64,000 nt of DNA from JACCZX01 sp963791315 (GCA_963791315.1 CAWBRQ010000006.1:186001-250000); one strand, 5' to 3'. Positions 7,362 through 17,076 are shown, counted from the first letter of the stretch. Numbers and translations are program-made. Notes: generated by a model not told the origin, from the letters alone.

Positions 7362-8171
7362 CTACTGCGCGGTTGCCTTAGCCCTGACGCGACGGGAACT
7401 CGTCGCCGATTTTTTCGCCGGCGGCCTTGCTTCGGAACGAATTGCCTTGCGCCCCTTTAGCCACGTAGCGAAAGCAGGAACGTTCGGATCACCACCAAGC
7501 GTTCGAGTAAGTGCGTGAGCATGTTTGAATAACACCGGCAGCACGCGTTTGACACCAAGCTCCTCAATCCGGTATCTCGGACCGGAGATGCTCAACGCCC
7601 CAACAAATTTTTGCTCGAGACCAAACACAGGGCAGGCGATGGCTGCAGTTTCCGGGTCCCGTTCACCAAAGGATGCGGCGTACATGTTCTTTCTTATCTC
7701 GTCGTAACGCTGACCCGTCCGGCCGTTAAAGGCCAGAATGACATGGCCAGCGGCACCTACCGTTAGTGGGAGCCGATCACCTTCGTGCACCGAATCGCGC
7801 ACGGCGCGGTGCGCATCCACTCTGTGCAGGCACACGCGCTGTTCCTCATCGCGCACGTAGAACGACGCCCCCTCGTGCAGTTCTTCGACAACTTGTCGTA
7901 GCACCGGCGGCACGAACTCAGAGGTTCGAAAGTTTCGTTGATACAAAGAGCCGAGGAAGAGAACCTTCGAGCCGAGGTGATACGAACCATCCTCGGAGCG
8001 GATCAAATAACCGAATTTCTCCAGCGACTTGGCAAGGCGCAGCAGCGTGCTTTTGTAAAGGCCGGTGCGCTTGGCGAGTTCGGCCAACCCAAGTTTCTGA
8101 TCTGTTTCGGTGAATGCGTCGAGAATCGACAGCGCGCGATGTACTGCTGCTACTCCACCTTCTCCTGCCAT
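7362..8171 (-). CDS. IclR-family transcriptional regulator
   Basis: This second IclR regulator has 269 residues. The winged helix-turn-helix covers about residues 8-70 (LGLAELAKRTGLYKSTLLRL), and the effector domain runs from about 85 to 245 (VCLHRVDAHRAVRDSVHEGD, FGLEQKFVGALSISGP). The basic tail rich in Arg, Lys and Ala (RSEARPPAKKSATSSRRVRA) is unusual and may add non-specific DNA affinity. It diverges from the aldehyde dehydrogenase gene with a 136-bp gap and is the obvious candidate regulator of the 8.3-17 kb catabolic set. Confidence 0.93.
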   Translation of the reverse strand: MAGEGGVAAVHRALSILDAFTETDQKLGLAELAKRTGLYKSTLLRLAKSLEKFGYLIRSEDGSYHLGSKVLFLGSLYQRNFRTSEFVPPVLRQVVEELHEGASFYVRDEEQRVCLHRVDAHRAVRDSVHEGDRLPLTVGAAGHVILAFNGRTGQRYDEIRKNMYAASFGERDPETAAIACPVFGLEQKFVGALSISGPRYRIEELGVKRVLPVLFKHAHALTRTLGGDPNVPAFATWLKGRKAIRSEARPPAKKSATSSRRVRAKATAQ

Positions 8172-8241
8172 GCTGTTACTCCGATTGGGTGCGCAGGCCA
8201 GTGTATCAAAGGAGGTGACAAGTTCGTCCAGAAATAGAATC

Positions 8242-8260
8242 GTGTTACGCTGGATAGCAC
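8242..8260. promoter_or_regulatory. Imperfect dyad in the IclR/ALDH divergent promoter
   Basis: GTGTTACGCTGGATAGCAC is an imperfect inverted repeat (GTGTTA facing TAGCAC) about 50 bp before the aldehyde dehydrogenase start. IclR operators are often short imperfect dyads in such positions. The match is weak and the assignment is by location only. Confidence 0.25.
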
Positions 8261-8307
8261 GGACGTCTTCTCTAGTCGCGGGGCGTCGGCTCGCTAGCGG
8301 GAATTCA

Positions 8308-9851
8308 ATGTCATCGTCAGTTCAGTCACCACCCGTCCAGGGAACTCCAGCTCAGTCGTCATCGGTTGCCACTGAGCTTCCACATTACAAGCACTACATC
8401 GATGGTGCCTTCGCCGCGCCTGGTTCTGGTCAGTACCTGGAAACGGAAAGCCCGTATACGGGGAAAACCTGGGCGTGGATTGCGCGCGGCACCAAGCAGG
8501 ATGCGGCCGCTGCGGTAGAGGCGGCCGACCGCGCTTTTGAAAGCGGGGAGTGGCCGCAGCTGACGCCATCCGAGCGCGGCCGTCGACTGTGGAAACTCGG
8601 CGACCTCGTCATTGCGAACGCCAGCCGGCTCGCCGAGATTGAGCAGCGAGATAACGGCAAGTTGGCAACCGAAGTGGTCGCGCAGATCAAGTACATGGGC
8701 GACTACTTCAAGTATTACGCAGGCCTCGCGGACAAAGTTCAGAGTTCAGTCATTCCGACCGATAAGAAGGGCGTCTTTGCCTACACTCGATACGAGCCAA
8801 AGGGGGTCATCGCGATCATCACCCCCTGGAACTCGCCGTTGACGCTTACGAGCTGGAAGCTCGCGCCGGCGCTGGCGGCCGGATGTACTGCGGTGATCAA
8901 ACCGTCCGAATTCACGTCGGCATCGATGATCGAGCTCGCAATGCTGTTTGCGGAAGCCGGTTTTCCCAAGGGAGTTGTCAATGTTGTGACCGGGCTCGGA
9001 CCCGAAGTCGGCGAAGCATTGGTGACGCATCCAAAAGTCGCGCACATCGGCTTCACCGGGGGTGCGGCGGCAGGGCGCAAGATTTATGAGCTGGCAGCGC
9101 GCAACTTTAAGACTGTCACGCTAGAGTTGGGCGGCAAGTCGCCAAATATCATCTTCGACGATGCAGACCTCGACCAAGCCGTAAAAGGCGTGGTGTCAGG
9201 AATTTTTGCCGCTTCGGGGCAGAGTTGTCAGGCGGGTTCGAGACTTCTCCTTCAGCAAAGCATCCACGATGTCTTCGTGGAGAAGTTGATTGCGTTCGTG
9301 CGTGACGCCAAGATTGGCGATCCGTCATTGCCCGACACGCAGATTGGACCCATCTCAACGCGTCCGCAGTTTGAAAAAATTCTCGAATACATCGAGATTG
9401 CGAAGGCGGAAGGTGCGAAGTGCGTGCTGGGCGGCAGGAGTCGGCCCTGAGCTCGGCGCCGGCTTGTTTATCGAACCGACCATCTTTCACCGGCGTGCGC
9501 AACGACATGCGAATCGCACAGGAAGAAGTATTTGGGCCGGTACTTTCAGTCATTCCGTTCTCAGATGAGGCGGAGGCAATTCGAATCGGCAATGACGTGG
9601 TTTATGGACTGGCGGCTGCAGTCTGGACCAAGAGCCTGCATCGCGCGATGTTGATGACAGAAAAGCTGAAGGCCGGCACGGTCTGGGTCAATAACTATCG
9701 CGCCACCAGCTTCACTTCGCCGTTCGGCGGGTACAAAGATTCGGGGATTGGTCGCGAGTCCGGGACCGAAGCGATCAAGGAGTACTTGAACACGAAGTGT
9801 GTATGGGTGTCGACTGATCTTGACGTTCCAAACCCATTCGTGCGGCGCTGA
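8308..9851 (+). CDS. NAD(P)-dependent aldehyde dehydrogenase (two apparent frameshifts)
   Basis: This is an aldehyde dehydrogenase of about 510 residues. The Rossmann/ALDH signatures are intact: ITPWNSPLTL, KPSEFTSAS, LELGGKSPNI (general-base Glu), and ASGQSCQAGSR with the catalytic Cys near residue 307. The frame changes at about 9432 and again at about 9487; across the breaks the family text continues as GVGPELGAGLFIEPTIF and TGVRNDMRIAQEEVFGPVLS, so one enzyme is meant. I start at 8308; upstream in-frame codons lack a ribosome-binding site and overlap the regulator gene. As first gene of the set it probably oxidises an aldehyde made by the ThDP enzyme encoded at 12044. Confidence 0.88.
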
Positions 9852-9893
9852 TTCGCGTTTGATAACACCACCCAACCGCTCGCACCAAGTCCC

Positions 9894-11190
9894 GTGGAAA
9901 GCGCCACTTTGAAAGGCAAGCACGGTCAACCGGCCGCGGTTACTGATACGCGCAGCCGTACGGCGCGCGCGCCGGATCAGAACACGCTGAGTCGACCGCT
10001 TGCGCAGATTCGCGTCCTTGATCTGACCAACGTACTGGCGGGTCCTTTTTGCGCGTATCAGCTCGGCTTAATAGGAGCAGACGTCATCAAGGTTGAAATG
10101 CCTGACACGGGTGATCTGGCGCGTCAGCTCGGTGCCGACGCGGCTCTGAATGAGCAGCTGATGGGCGCATCTTTTCTTGCGCAAAACGGCGGCAAAAAGT
10201 CGGTCACCGTAAATCTGAAGAGCGCCGACGGTAAAGCGGTACTGCGACGTTTGGTCAAGACAGCGGATGTGCTGGTTGAAAATTATCGTCCGGGCGTGAT
10301 GAAGCGTTTGGGTCTTGGTTACGAAGATCCTGCAGAAGGAAAACCCTGCGTTGATCTATTGCGCCATCTCGGGTTTTGGGCAGGACGGTCCGATGAAGGA
10401 CGCTCCGGCCTACGACCAGATCATTCAGGGGCTTTCGGGAATGATGAGCATTACCGGTGACGAGCAGTCGGCGCCGCTGCGCGTAGGTTATCCAGTGGCG
10501 GACACGATTGGGGGCATCACCGCCGCGCTGGCGATCACAAGCGCGTTGGTACGACGAGCAAATACCGGCGAGGGTGCGTGCATCGACGTCTCGATGTTGG
10601 ACTCCGTACTCGTGACAATGGGGTGGGTCGTTTCCAATTATTTGATCGCCGGCCATGAGCCGCACCCGATTGGGAACGACAACTTTACGGCTGCGCCTTC
10701 GGGGGCATTCAAGACGGCAAAAGGCCTGCTCAACATCGCTGCGAATAAACAGGAACAGTTCCAGGCTCTCGCGAAGGCGATTGGGCGTGAGGATCTGATC
10801 GGCGACGTTCGCTTCGCTGCCCGCGAAGCCAGAAAGCAGAATCGGGCTGCGTTAACGGTCGAGCTGGAAGAGGGCCTTCGGAAAAAGACTGCCGAGCAAT
10901 GGGAAACCATTCTCAATGGCCTCGGCATTCCCGCGGGCCGCGTCCTAACCGTACCTGATGCGCTGGACACGCCGCAGGTAAGGCACAGGGAATTGCTGCA
11001 AAAATTTGATGACGTGCCCGGGTTGGGACGCTCGGTGACGTTGACACGAGCGGGATTCAAGATGTCCAAGGGCGATCCGCAAGTCACGTCGCCACCCCCG
11101 CAACTTGGGCAACACACGACCGAGGTGCTACGCGAGCTCGGATTTGACGATATTGAGATTGAACGCCTGAAGAGCGTGGGAGCTGTATGA
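9894..11190 (+). CDS. CaiB/BaiF-type (class III) CoA-transferase (one apparent frameshift)
   Basis: The product is a class III CoA-transferase of about 430 residues, moving CoA between carboxylic acids through an aspartyl-CoA thioester. VLDLTNVLAGPFCAYQLGLI opens the fold, RQLGAD and NGGKKSVTVNLKS follow, and AYDQIIQGLSG carries the catalytic Asp. The frame changes near 10328 between LGLGYED and KENPALIYCAISGFGQ, which are contiguous in the family. The start is a GTG at 9894. Its stop overlaps the next gene as ATGA, implying coupled expression with the lyase that would use the CoA ester. Confidence 0.9.
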
Positions 11191-12044
11191 GTGCGGATGG
11201 GTCGCCTGCGTCGGATCAGTTGTTGCAGCAAGCGACGGCGTGGTGGTCGACTTCGATCATTGACATACATCCGGGCGAGATTGTTGTCCGCGGCTATCCG
11301 ATTCAAGAACTGATCGGTGAGCTTAGCTTTCCGCAGATGGTGTGGCTGATGCTAAGGGGCGAAGTGCCGAGCCGCGAGCAGGCGAAGTTGCTCGAGGCCG
11401 CATTGGTGGCCGCCGTGGATCACGGTCCGCAGGCGCCATCGATCGCCATTTCACGTATGGCGGTTACCTGCGGCCTGCCGATCAACGGCGCGATGGCGTC
11501 TGCGATCAATGCTCTCGACGATATTCACGGCGGTGCGGGTCAACAGTGCATGGAGCTCTATCAATCCATCGCTCAGCGCGCCGACGCCGGCGAGAGCGAA
11601 AAGGATGCTGTCGAACCCGAGTTGGACCGTTTCATCGCCGAGCGCGGAAAAATCGTCCCCGGGTTTGGTCATCGGTTTCACGGCGTCGATCCGAGAGCAG
11701 TGAAGCTCCTTGATCTCGTTCGCCGCGCGCAGGCGAGCGAAGTCGTATCGGGCCGCTTTGCGCGCATTGGAACGCTGGTCGAGGAATCGCTCAAGCGGCG
11801 CAAAGGGCGCGGCATTCCGATGAATATCGATGGTGCCACCGCGGTCATCTACTCGGAACTGGGTTTTGCAGCGCCGCTAGGCCGCGGCCTATTTGTACTT
11901 TCGCGCTCGGTGGGCATCCTGGCCCACGCGTGGGAGCAGACGCAGCAGGGCGGGCGAATCAAAGGTCCGATGCCGCCCAAGATTCCCTTTCAATACACCG
12001 GACCGCCTGTGCGGCGATTCGAACCCAAGCAGATGGAGACCTGA
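11187..12044 (+). CDS. Short citrate-synthase-fold enzyme, citryl-CoA lyase-like
   Basis: At 285 residues this is a short member of the citrate synthase superfamily, the size of those annotated as citryl-CoA lyase or citrate synthase-like. The three catalytic residues of citrate synthase have counterparts: His in DDIHGGAGQQ near 116, His in VPGFGHRFHGVDPRA near 163, and Asp in MNIDGATAV near 214. The likely reaction is Claisen-type cleavage of a 3-hydroxy-acyl-CoA to acetyl-CoA and an oxoacid. Flanking CoA-transferase (4-bp overlap) and ThDP enzyme (1-bp overlap) support a lyase role in a breakdown route. The exact substrate is unknown. Confidence 0.82.
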   Translation: MSADGSPASDQLLQQATAWWSTSIIDIHPGEIVVRGYPIQELIGELSFPQMVWLMLRGEVPSREQAKLLEAALVAAVDHGPQAPSIAISRMAVTCGLPINGAMASAINALDDIHGGAGQQCMELYQSIAQRADAGESEKDAVEPELDRFIAERGKIVPGFGHRFHGVDPRAVKLLDLVRRAQASEVVSGRFARIGTLVEESLKRRKGRGIPMNIDGATAVIYSELGFAAPLGRGLFVLSRSVGILAHAWEQTQQGGRIKGPMPPKIPFQYTGPPVRRFEPKQMET

Positions 12045-13858
12045 TGAACCAAGAGCTGAAAGAACGCAGCCCCGCGGTGAAGCCGGCAGCGACACCAACG
12101 ACCGATCTGATTTCGCACCAGTTGGTCAAGTACCTCGAAGACCGCGGCGTTGAATACATCTTCGGCCTGTGTGGTCACACCAATATCGCGGTACTCGCGG
12201 CATTGGCCAACAGCAGCGTCAAGTTCATCAATACACGGCACGAACAGGTCGCAGCCCACATGGCCGATGGCTATGCACGCGCCAAGCGCACGACTGCTGT
12301 CGTGCTATCGCACCTCGGACCTGGCCTGACAAACGCATCGACCGGTGTCGCGAATGCCGCTTTGGATTCGATCCCAATGGTCGTTATCGCTGGTGATGTG
12401 CCCAGCCACTACTACGGCAAGCATCCGCACCAGGAGGTCAATCTGCACTCGGATGCGGCGCAGTACGAGATATACAAGCCCTTCGTCAAGCGGGCGTGGC
12501 GAGTCGAGCGTCCTGACCTGTTTCCAGAAATAATCGAAAAGGCATTTCAGCTGGCCGAGAGCGGCAGACCCGGTCCTGTACTTGTCTCGGTGCCGATGGA
12601 CATCTTCTCGATGCGAGTCGAGGTCGCACTTTTCGAGCGGTTAAAACACAACACCAAGAAGCTGCATAAGCCGTCGATTGACGAAGAGGTCGCTGAGAAA
12701 ATCGTGCGAACCCTTGCGGACGCGAAAACTCCGGTCGTGTACGCGGGCGGAGGCGTCATCCTGGCCGACGCTGCAAGTGAATTGAAGGAATTCGTGTCTC
12801 ACCTTGCGCTGCCGGTCGCGCACAGCCTGATGGGCAAGGGTGTGATCCCTGATGATCACCCGTTGGTCCTGGGAATGACGGGCTTCTGGGGGACGAAATT
12901 CATCAATGAAAAGTGTCGCGGCGCTGACTACATCTTTGCGGTCGGTACCCGCTTCGCAGAGGCAGACTGCAGCTCGTGGGAAGACGAGTACACGTTCAAG
13001 ATGCCTCCCACGCGGCTGATTCATATTGACATCGACTCGAATGAGATCGGACGCAACTATCCGGTCGAGATCGGTGTGGTTACGGACCTGAAGCAGGCTC
13101 TGACCGTCCTGCTGAGAGTGGCCAAACGGCTCTATCCGGCCGGTCGCAAGAATGAAAAGCTGGTCAACGAGATCGCGGCTTATCGAAAGGGATTTCGTCA
13201 GGCCAACGAAGACTACGTTCACAGCACGGCGTATCCGATGCGACCCGAACGCATCCTCGCTGCAGTGCGCGAGGTTCTGCCTCGCGACGCCCTAATTACG
13301 ACCGATGTGGGTTGGAACAAGAACGGCGTCGGTCAGCAGTTTCCGGTGTACACACCGGGCAGCATTCTCACTCCGGGTGGCTACGCGACGATGGGGTTCG
13401 GTGCGCCGGCTGCGTTGGGCGCGAAACTCGCGTGCCCCGACAAGGTCGTGGTCGCGCTCGTGGGCGACGGCGGCTTTGGTCAGAACCCCGCGATGCTGGC
13501 TACCGCTTTCGAGGAAGACATTGCAGTCGTTTGGGTTGTGATGAACAACTGCGCGTACGGAACGATCGCGGGCCTAGAGATGGCCCACTACGGAACGGCG
13601 TTCGGTTGCGTGTTTCGCAAGAACGGTCAACCGTACTCGCCCGACTTTGCCGCAATCGCGCGCGCGTATGGCGTTGAAGGCGTGCAGATCAAATCGGCTG
13701 AGGAATTCAAGCCGGCTCTGGCGGGCGCAATCAAGGCACGGCGTCCGTTCGTGATCGACGTGGCGATGCTGAATGAACCCGTTCCGACCGGCGGACATTG
13801 GAATATCAACGAGATCTACTCGCCCGATCGCAAAGTCGATCATGTGGCCGTTCCGTAG
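12044..13858 (+). CDS. Thiamine diphosphate-dependent enzyme of the acetolactate synthase family
   Basis: This 604-residue protein has the three-domain ThDP fold. The N-terminal domain carries the catalytic Glu in NTRHEQVAAHMADGYARA (Glu67). The C-terminal domain holds the cofactor motif VGDGGFGQN (about 474) followed by VVMNNCAYGTI. I start at 12044, where ATG overlaps the preceding stop, instead of in-frame codons further upstream. The family includes acetolactate synthase, glyoxylate carboligase, sulfoacetaldehyde acetyltransferase and 2-oxoacid decarboxylases; KHPHQEVNLHSDAAQYE resembles acyl-transferring members. In context it may convert the oxoacid released by the lyase to an aldehyde or an acyl product. 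Confidence 0.88.
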   Translation: MNQELKERSPAVKPAATPTTDLISHQLVKYLEDRGVEYIFGLCGHTNIAVLAALANSSVKFINTRHEQVAAHMADGYARAKRTTAVVLSHLGPGLTNASTGVANAALDSIPMVVIAGDVPSHYYGKHPHQEVNLHSDAAQYEIYKPFVKRAWRVERPDLFPEIIEKAFQLAESGRPGPVLVSVPMDIFSMRVEVALFERLKHNTKKLHKPSIDEEVAEKIVRTLADAKTPVVYAGGGVILADAASELKEFVSHLALPVAHSLMGKGVIPDDHPLVLGMTGFWGTKFINEKCRGADYIFAVGTRFAEADCSSWEDEYTFKMPPTRLIHIDIDSNEIGRNYPVEIGVVTDLKQALTVLLRVAKRLYPAGRKNEKLVNEIAAYRKGFRQANEDYVHSTAYPMRPERILAAVREVLPRDALITTDVGWNKNGVGQQFPVYTPGSILTPGGYATMGFGAPAALGAKLACPDKVVVALVGDGGFGQNPAMLATAFEEDIAVVWVVMNNCAYGTIAGLEMAHYGTAFGCVFRKNGQPYSPDFAAIARAYGVEGVQIKSAEEFKPALAGAIKARRPFVIDVAMLNEPVPTGGHWNINEIYSPDRKVDHVAVP

Positions 13859-13971
13859 GCGTTCTATGCAGGAGAACGGCGTTTTGTTATATTGATACCA
13901 GTGCAACTCCAATTTTTGATAACAGCTCGACGGTCAGTCGACCGGCTTCACGAGCGCTTAAGGAGATAGAT

Positions 13972-14988
13972 ATGAAGAGGCGTGCAACCCAACTGGCGTT
14001 GCTAGTGATTGCTGGATTTATCAGTGGTGTTGCACCAGCTAGTGCACAGGACATTCAGGAGCGAACGATTCGCTTCGGACACCTGAACAACCCGGATCAT
14101 CCAGTCAGCATGGGCGTCAAAAAATTCGCCGAGCTGGTGGCAGCGAAGAGCGGCGGCAAGATCACCGTCAAAGAGTTTCCGTCGATGCAGCTCGGCAGTG
14201 AAATGCAGCAGCAGTCGGCGCTACAAGGCGGCATTCAAGAGATGTCAGCGCCGGCGCCAACCTCTCTGGCTGGACTCGTCAAGGAATTCGGACTGCTGGA
14301 CTTCCCATTTATCGTGAGCAACTTTTCGCAGGCCGATGCGTTGATCGATGGACCTGTGGGAAAGATGCTGTTGGCCAAGCTGCCGGAAAAGGGCCTGGTT
14401 GGACTGACGTTCTGGGATCTCGGCTTCCGCAACGTTACGAACAGCAAGCACCCTGTTACCAAAGCAGAGGACCTTGCGGGCTTGAAACTTCGCGTGATCC
14501 CGAACCCGGTCTTCTTGGAGACGTTTCGGACCTTCAAGGCGAATCCGGTTCCGATGCCTTTCTCTGAACTGTATCCAGCGCTAGAAACGAAAGCCGTCGA
14601 CGGGCAGGAAAATCCGTACTCCGTCATCCTCTCAAACAAGTTCTTCGAGGTTCAGAAATTCCTTAGCGCCACCAATCATGTGTACGCAACGAACATCATC
14701 CTGATCAGCAAGAAATTTTGGGACAAGCTGTCGCCGAAGGAGCAGAAGATCATTCAGGATGCAGCTGTCGAAGCGCAAAGTTACCAGCGCACTGTGAGTC
14801 GCGCCGCGGCGCAAAAGTCGCTGGCCGATCTAAAAGCCAAGGGAATGCAAATCAACGAACTGGCTCCCGCAGAGGTCGCACGTATGCGTCAGATGGTGCT
14901 GCCGGTCTACGACAAATTCACCGCCGAGTACGACCCTGCAATGGTCAAGACGTTTAAGGCGGAGCTGGCCCGCGTCCAGAAGCAATAG
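13972..14988 (+). CDS. dctP: TRAP transporter periplasmic receptor DctP
   Basis: This is the receptor of the second TRAP system. The ATG at 13972 follows AGGAGAT and gives a 338-residue protein with a signal peptide ending SGVAPASA, residue 24. Family motifs are LAGLKLRVIPNP with the carboxylate-binding Arg near 173, and VDGQENPYSVI near 213. It begins 113 bp after the ThDP gene and is followed by a 131-bp gap with a strong hairpin before dctQ. Given the upstream enzymes its ligand is probably a di- or tricarboxylate; this is inference. Confidence 0.93.
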   Translation: MKRRATQLALLVIAGFISGVAPASAQDIQERTIRFGHLNNPDHPVSMGVKKFAELVAAKSGGKITVKEFPSMQLGSEMQQQSALQGGIQEMSAPAPTSLAGLVKEFGLLDFPFIVSNFSQADALIDGPVGKMLLAKLPEKGLVGLTFWDLGFRNVTNSKHPVTKAEDLAGLKLRVIPNPVFLETFRTFKANPVPMPFSELYPALETKAVDGQENPYSVILSNKFFEVQKFLSATNHVYATNIILISKKFWDKLSPKEQKIIQDAAVEAQSYQRTVSRAAAQKSLADLKAKGMQINELAPAEVARMRQMVLPVYDKFTAEYDPAMVKTFKAELARVQKQ

Positions 14989-15054
14989 ACATCTGCTGGT
15001 CTGAACGAACGCGCCGACGTTGCTTGGCTCGCGACGCTCGCGTGCAGCTTTGCG

Positions 15055-15100
15055 GTGGCCGCTCGAAGTTGATGGTCTATCTCCATTAGACCGCGGCCAC
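15055..15100 (+). promoter_or_regulatory. Two-step stem-loop between dctP and dctQ
   Basis: GTGGCCGC at 15055-15062 pairs with GCGGCCAC at 15093-15100, and immediately inside on the 3' side GGTCTA (15074-15079) pairs with TAGACC (15087-15092). The result is a 14-bp two-part stem with an asymmetric internal loop. There is no T tract, so it is not a classic terminator. It may protect the 3' end of the dctP message or limit read-through into the permease genes. Confidence 0.55.
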
Positions 15101-15119
15101 TGGTTACGTCGGGGGATCG

Positions 15120-15704
15120 ATGGGCAAGATCGTTGAAGGCTACTTTCATTTGCTGAAGTTCCTCATCGTGCTTTGCCTTGCACTGATGGTGATTCTGGTT
15201 TTCGGCAATGTGGTGCTGCGCTACGGTTTCAATACCGGTATCACCATATCGGAAGAGCTTTCGCGCTGGTTCTTCGTATATGTGACGTTCCTCGGAGCCA
15301 TCGTAGCGATGCGTGAGCATGCGCACCTGGGCGTCGACAGCCTTGTGCGGCGTTTGTCGCCGCTCGGCAAGAAAATCTGCTTCATTGTCAGTCAACTGCT
15401 GATGTTGTTCGCCACCTGGCTGTTTCTGCAAGGCAGCTGGCTACAGACGAACATCAATTTGCACAACTCCGCCCCAGTGTCTGGGCTGTCGGTGGGGATC
15501 GTCTACGCCGCGGGGATCATTTTTAGCGTTTCTGTCCTGTTGATCCTGCTCGGGGATCTGTATCGCGTGGTCTCCGGTAAGGCAAGCGAGCAGGACCTCG
15601 TGATGGTCAAGGACTCGGAAGAGCAGGAACAACTCGAAGAGCTTCAGAAGGAGCTAGCTATAAACAACCGCGGCGAACGCGAAGTGCCGCCGAAGAGCGG
15701 CTAG
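15120..15704 (+). CDS. dctQ: TRAP transporter small permease DctQ
   Basis: The 194-residue small permease has four hydrophobic helices, near residues 12-33, 46-62, 85-107 and 127-150. ITISEELSRWFFVYVTFLG near residue 40 is the family core. A charged C-terminal tail of about 40 residues (EEQEQLEELQKELAINN) extends past the last helix and is longer than in the first system; it would lie in the cytoplasm. It ends 9 bp before dctM. Confidence 0.92.
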   Translation: MGKIVEGYFHLLKFLIVLCLALMVILVFGNVVLRYGFNTGITISEELSRWFFVYVTFLGAIVAMREHAHLGVDSLVRRLSPLGKKICFIVSQLLMLFATWLFLQGSWLQTNINLHNSAPVSGLSVGIVYAAGIIFSVSVLLILLGDLYRVVSGKASEQDLVMVKDSEEQEQLEELQKELAINNRGEREVPPKSG

Positions 15705-15713
15705 AGATCAGAC

Positions 15714-17001
15714 ATGACCATCGCGGTATTTCTGCTGTCACTGCTTGGCGCCATGGCGCTCGGCATGCCCATCGCCTACGCGTTGATTGTGTGCGGCATA
15801 GCGCTGATGGTGCACATGGACATTTTCGATTCGCAGATCATCGCGCAAAACATCATCAACGGCGCCGACAGTTTTCCGCTGATGGCCGTGCCGTTTTTTC
15901 TGTTGGCTGGCGAGATCATGAATGTCGGATGGTCTATCGAAGCGCATCGTCGACATGTGCCTCGCGCTCGTCGGACACATCAAAGGGGGATTGGGCTACG
16001 TCACGATTGTGGCTGGCGTGATCCTGTCGGCCCTTTCCGGGTCTGCAGTGGCAGATGCAGCCGCGCTTTCCGCGTTGCTCGTGCCCATGATGGTCGCAGC
16101 GGGACATGACAAGAAAAAAGCGGCTGGCCTGGTAGCTGCCACCGGGATCATCGGGCCAATTATTCCGCCCAGCATCGCGTTCGTCATCTTCGGTGTGGCG
16201 GCAAACCTGTCGATCACGAAACTCTTCCTGGCCGGCATCATGCCGGGCATCTACATCGCCGTTGGCTTGTGGTTTGCGTGGTGGTGGGAGGTGCGCAAGG
16301 AGGACATCGTCCCACCCGTGCGAAAGACTCCGAAGGAACTCGGGCGTGCGGTCGTAGATGCCTTCTGGGCGCTGGTACTGCCTTTCATCATCATCTTCGG
16401 CCTTCGATTCGGGGTGTTCACTCCGACCGAAGCTGCGGTCGTGGCGGCTGTCTACGCAATGATCGTGGCAGTTTTTATCTATCGCGAACTGACCCTCAAG
16501 CAGCTTTACGCGGTGTTCGTCACGTCCGCGAAGACCACGAGCGTGGTGATGTTCCTGGTGGCGGCGGCGCTCGTATCCGCGTGGCTGATCACGGTGGCTG
16601 ACCTGCCGGCAAAAGTGGTGACACTGCTGCAGCCATTTCTCGACAGCAAGATACTTTTGATGTTTGCGATCATGATCTTGGTCGTGATCGTCGGTACCGC
16701 GTTGGATATGACGCCGACGATATTGATCTTGACGCCGATACTGATGCCACTCGTTAATGCCGCCGGCATCGATCCGATTTACTTTGGCGTGCTGTTCGTC
16801 ATCAACAACTCGATCGGGTTGATAACGCCTCCAGTAGGAGTCGTCCTGAATGTTGTGGCCGGCGTGACAAGAACGAGCATGGAAGACGTGATGAAGGGCG
16901 TTTGGCCGTTTCTGCTCGCTGAACTCTTGGTGCTTCTACTGCTAATCCTTTTCCCACCGTTAGTAACGGTTCCGGCGCGATGGCTGACCGGCTCACCCTG
17001 A
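15714..17001 (+). CDS. dctM: TRAP transporter large permease DctM (one apparent frameshift)
   Basis: This is the large permease of the second TRAP system, about 428 residues in total. The first 73 codons end in LLAGEIMNVG; the frame then shifts by one base at about 15932 and continues GLSKRIVDMCLALVGH and onward without further breaks. Later motifs are SGSAVADAAALSA, IGPIIPPSIAFV and ITPPVGVVLNVVAG, all typical. One extra base at the break would explain it, so I take the gene as functional in the organism. It closes the transporter set that began with dctP. Confidence 0.9.
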
Positions 17002-17076
17002 GGTCACGGCGGAACTCCGAGTACCGACTCTCAACGTTGCAGCCGCCGCTTACATCAGCGGCTGTGCCGGAGTGCG

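Noticed and set aside
9420..9568. Programmed frameshift in the aldehyde dehydrogenase gene
   Set aside because: Two separate shifts lie within 60 bp with no slippery heptamer or downstream structure visible, and no known reason for recoding an ALDH; sequence error is simpler.
17039..17065. Stem AGCCGC/GCGGCT after the second dctM, considered as an operon terminator
   Set aside because: There is an 11-base loop and no T tract, and the next gene starts 12 bp later, so I do not call it.
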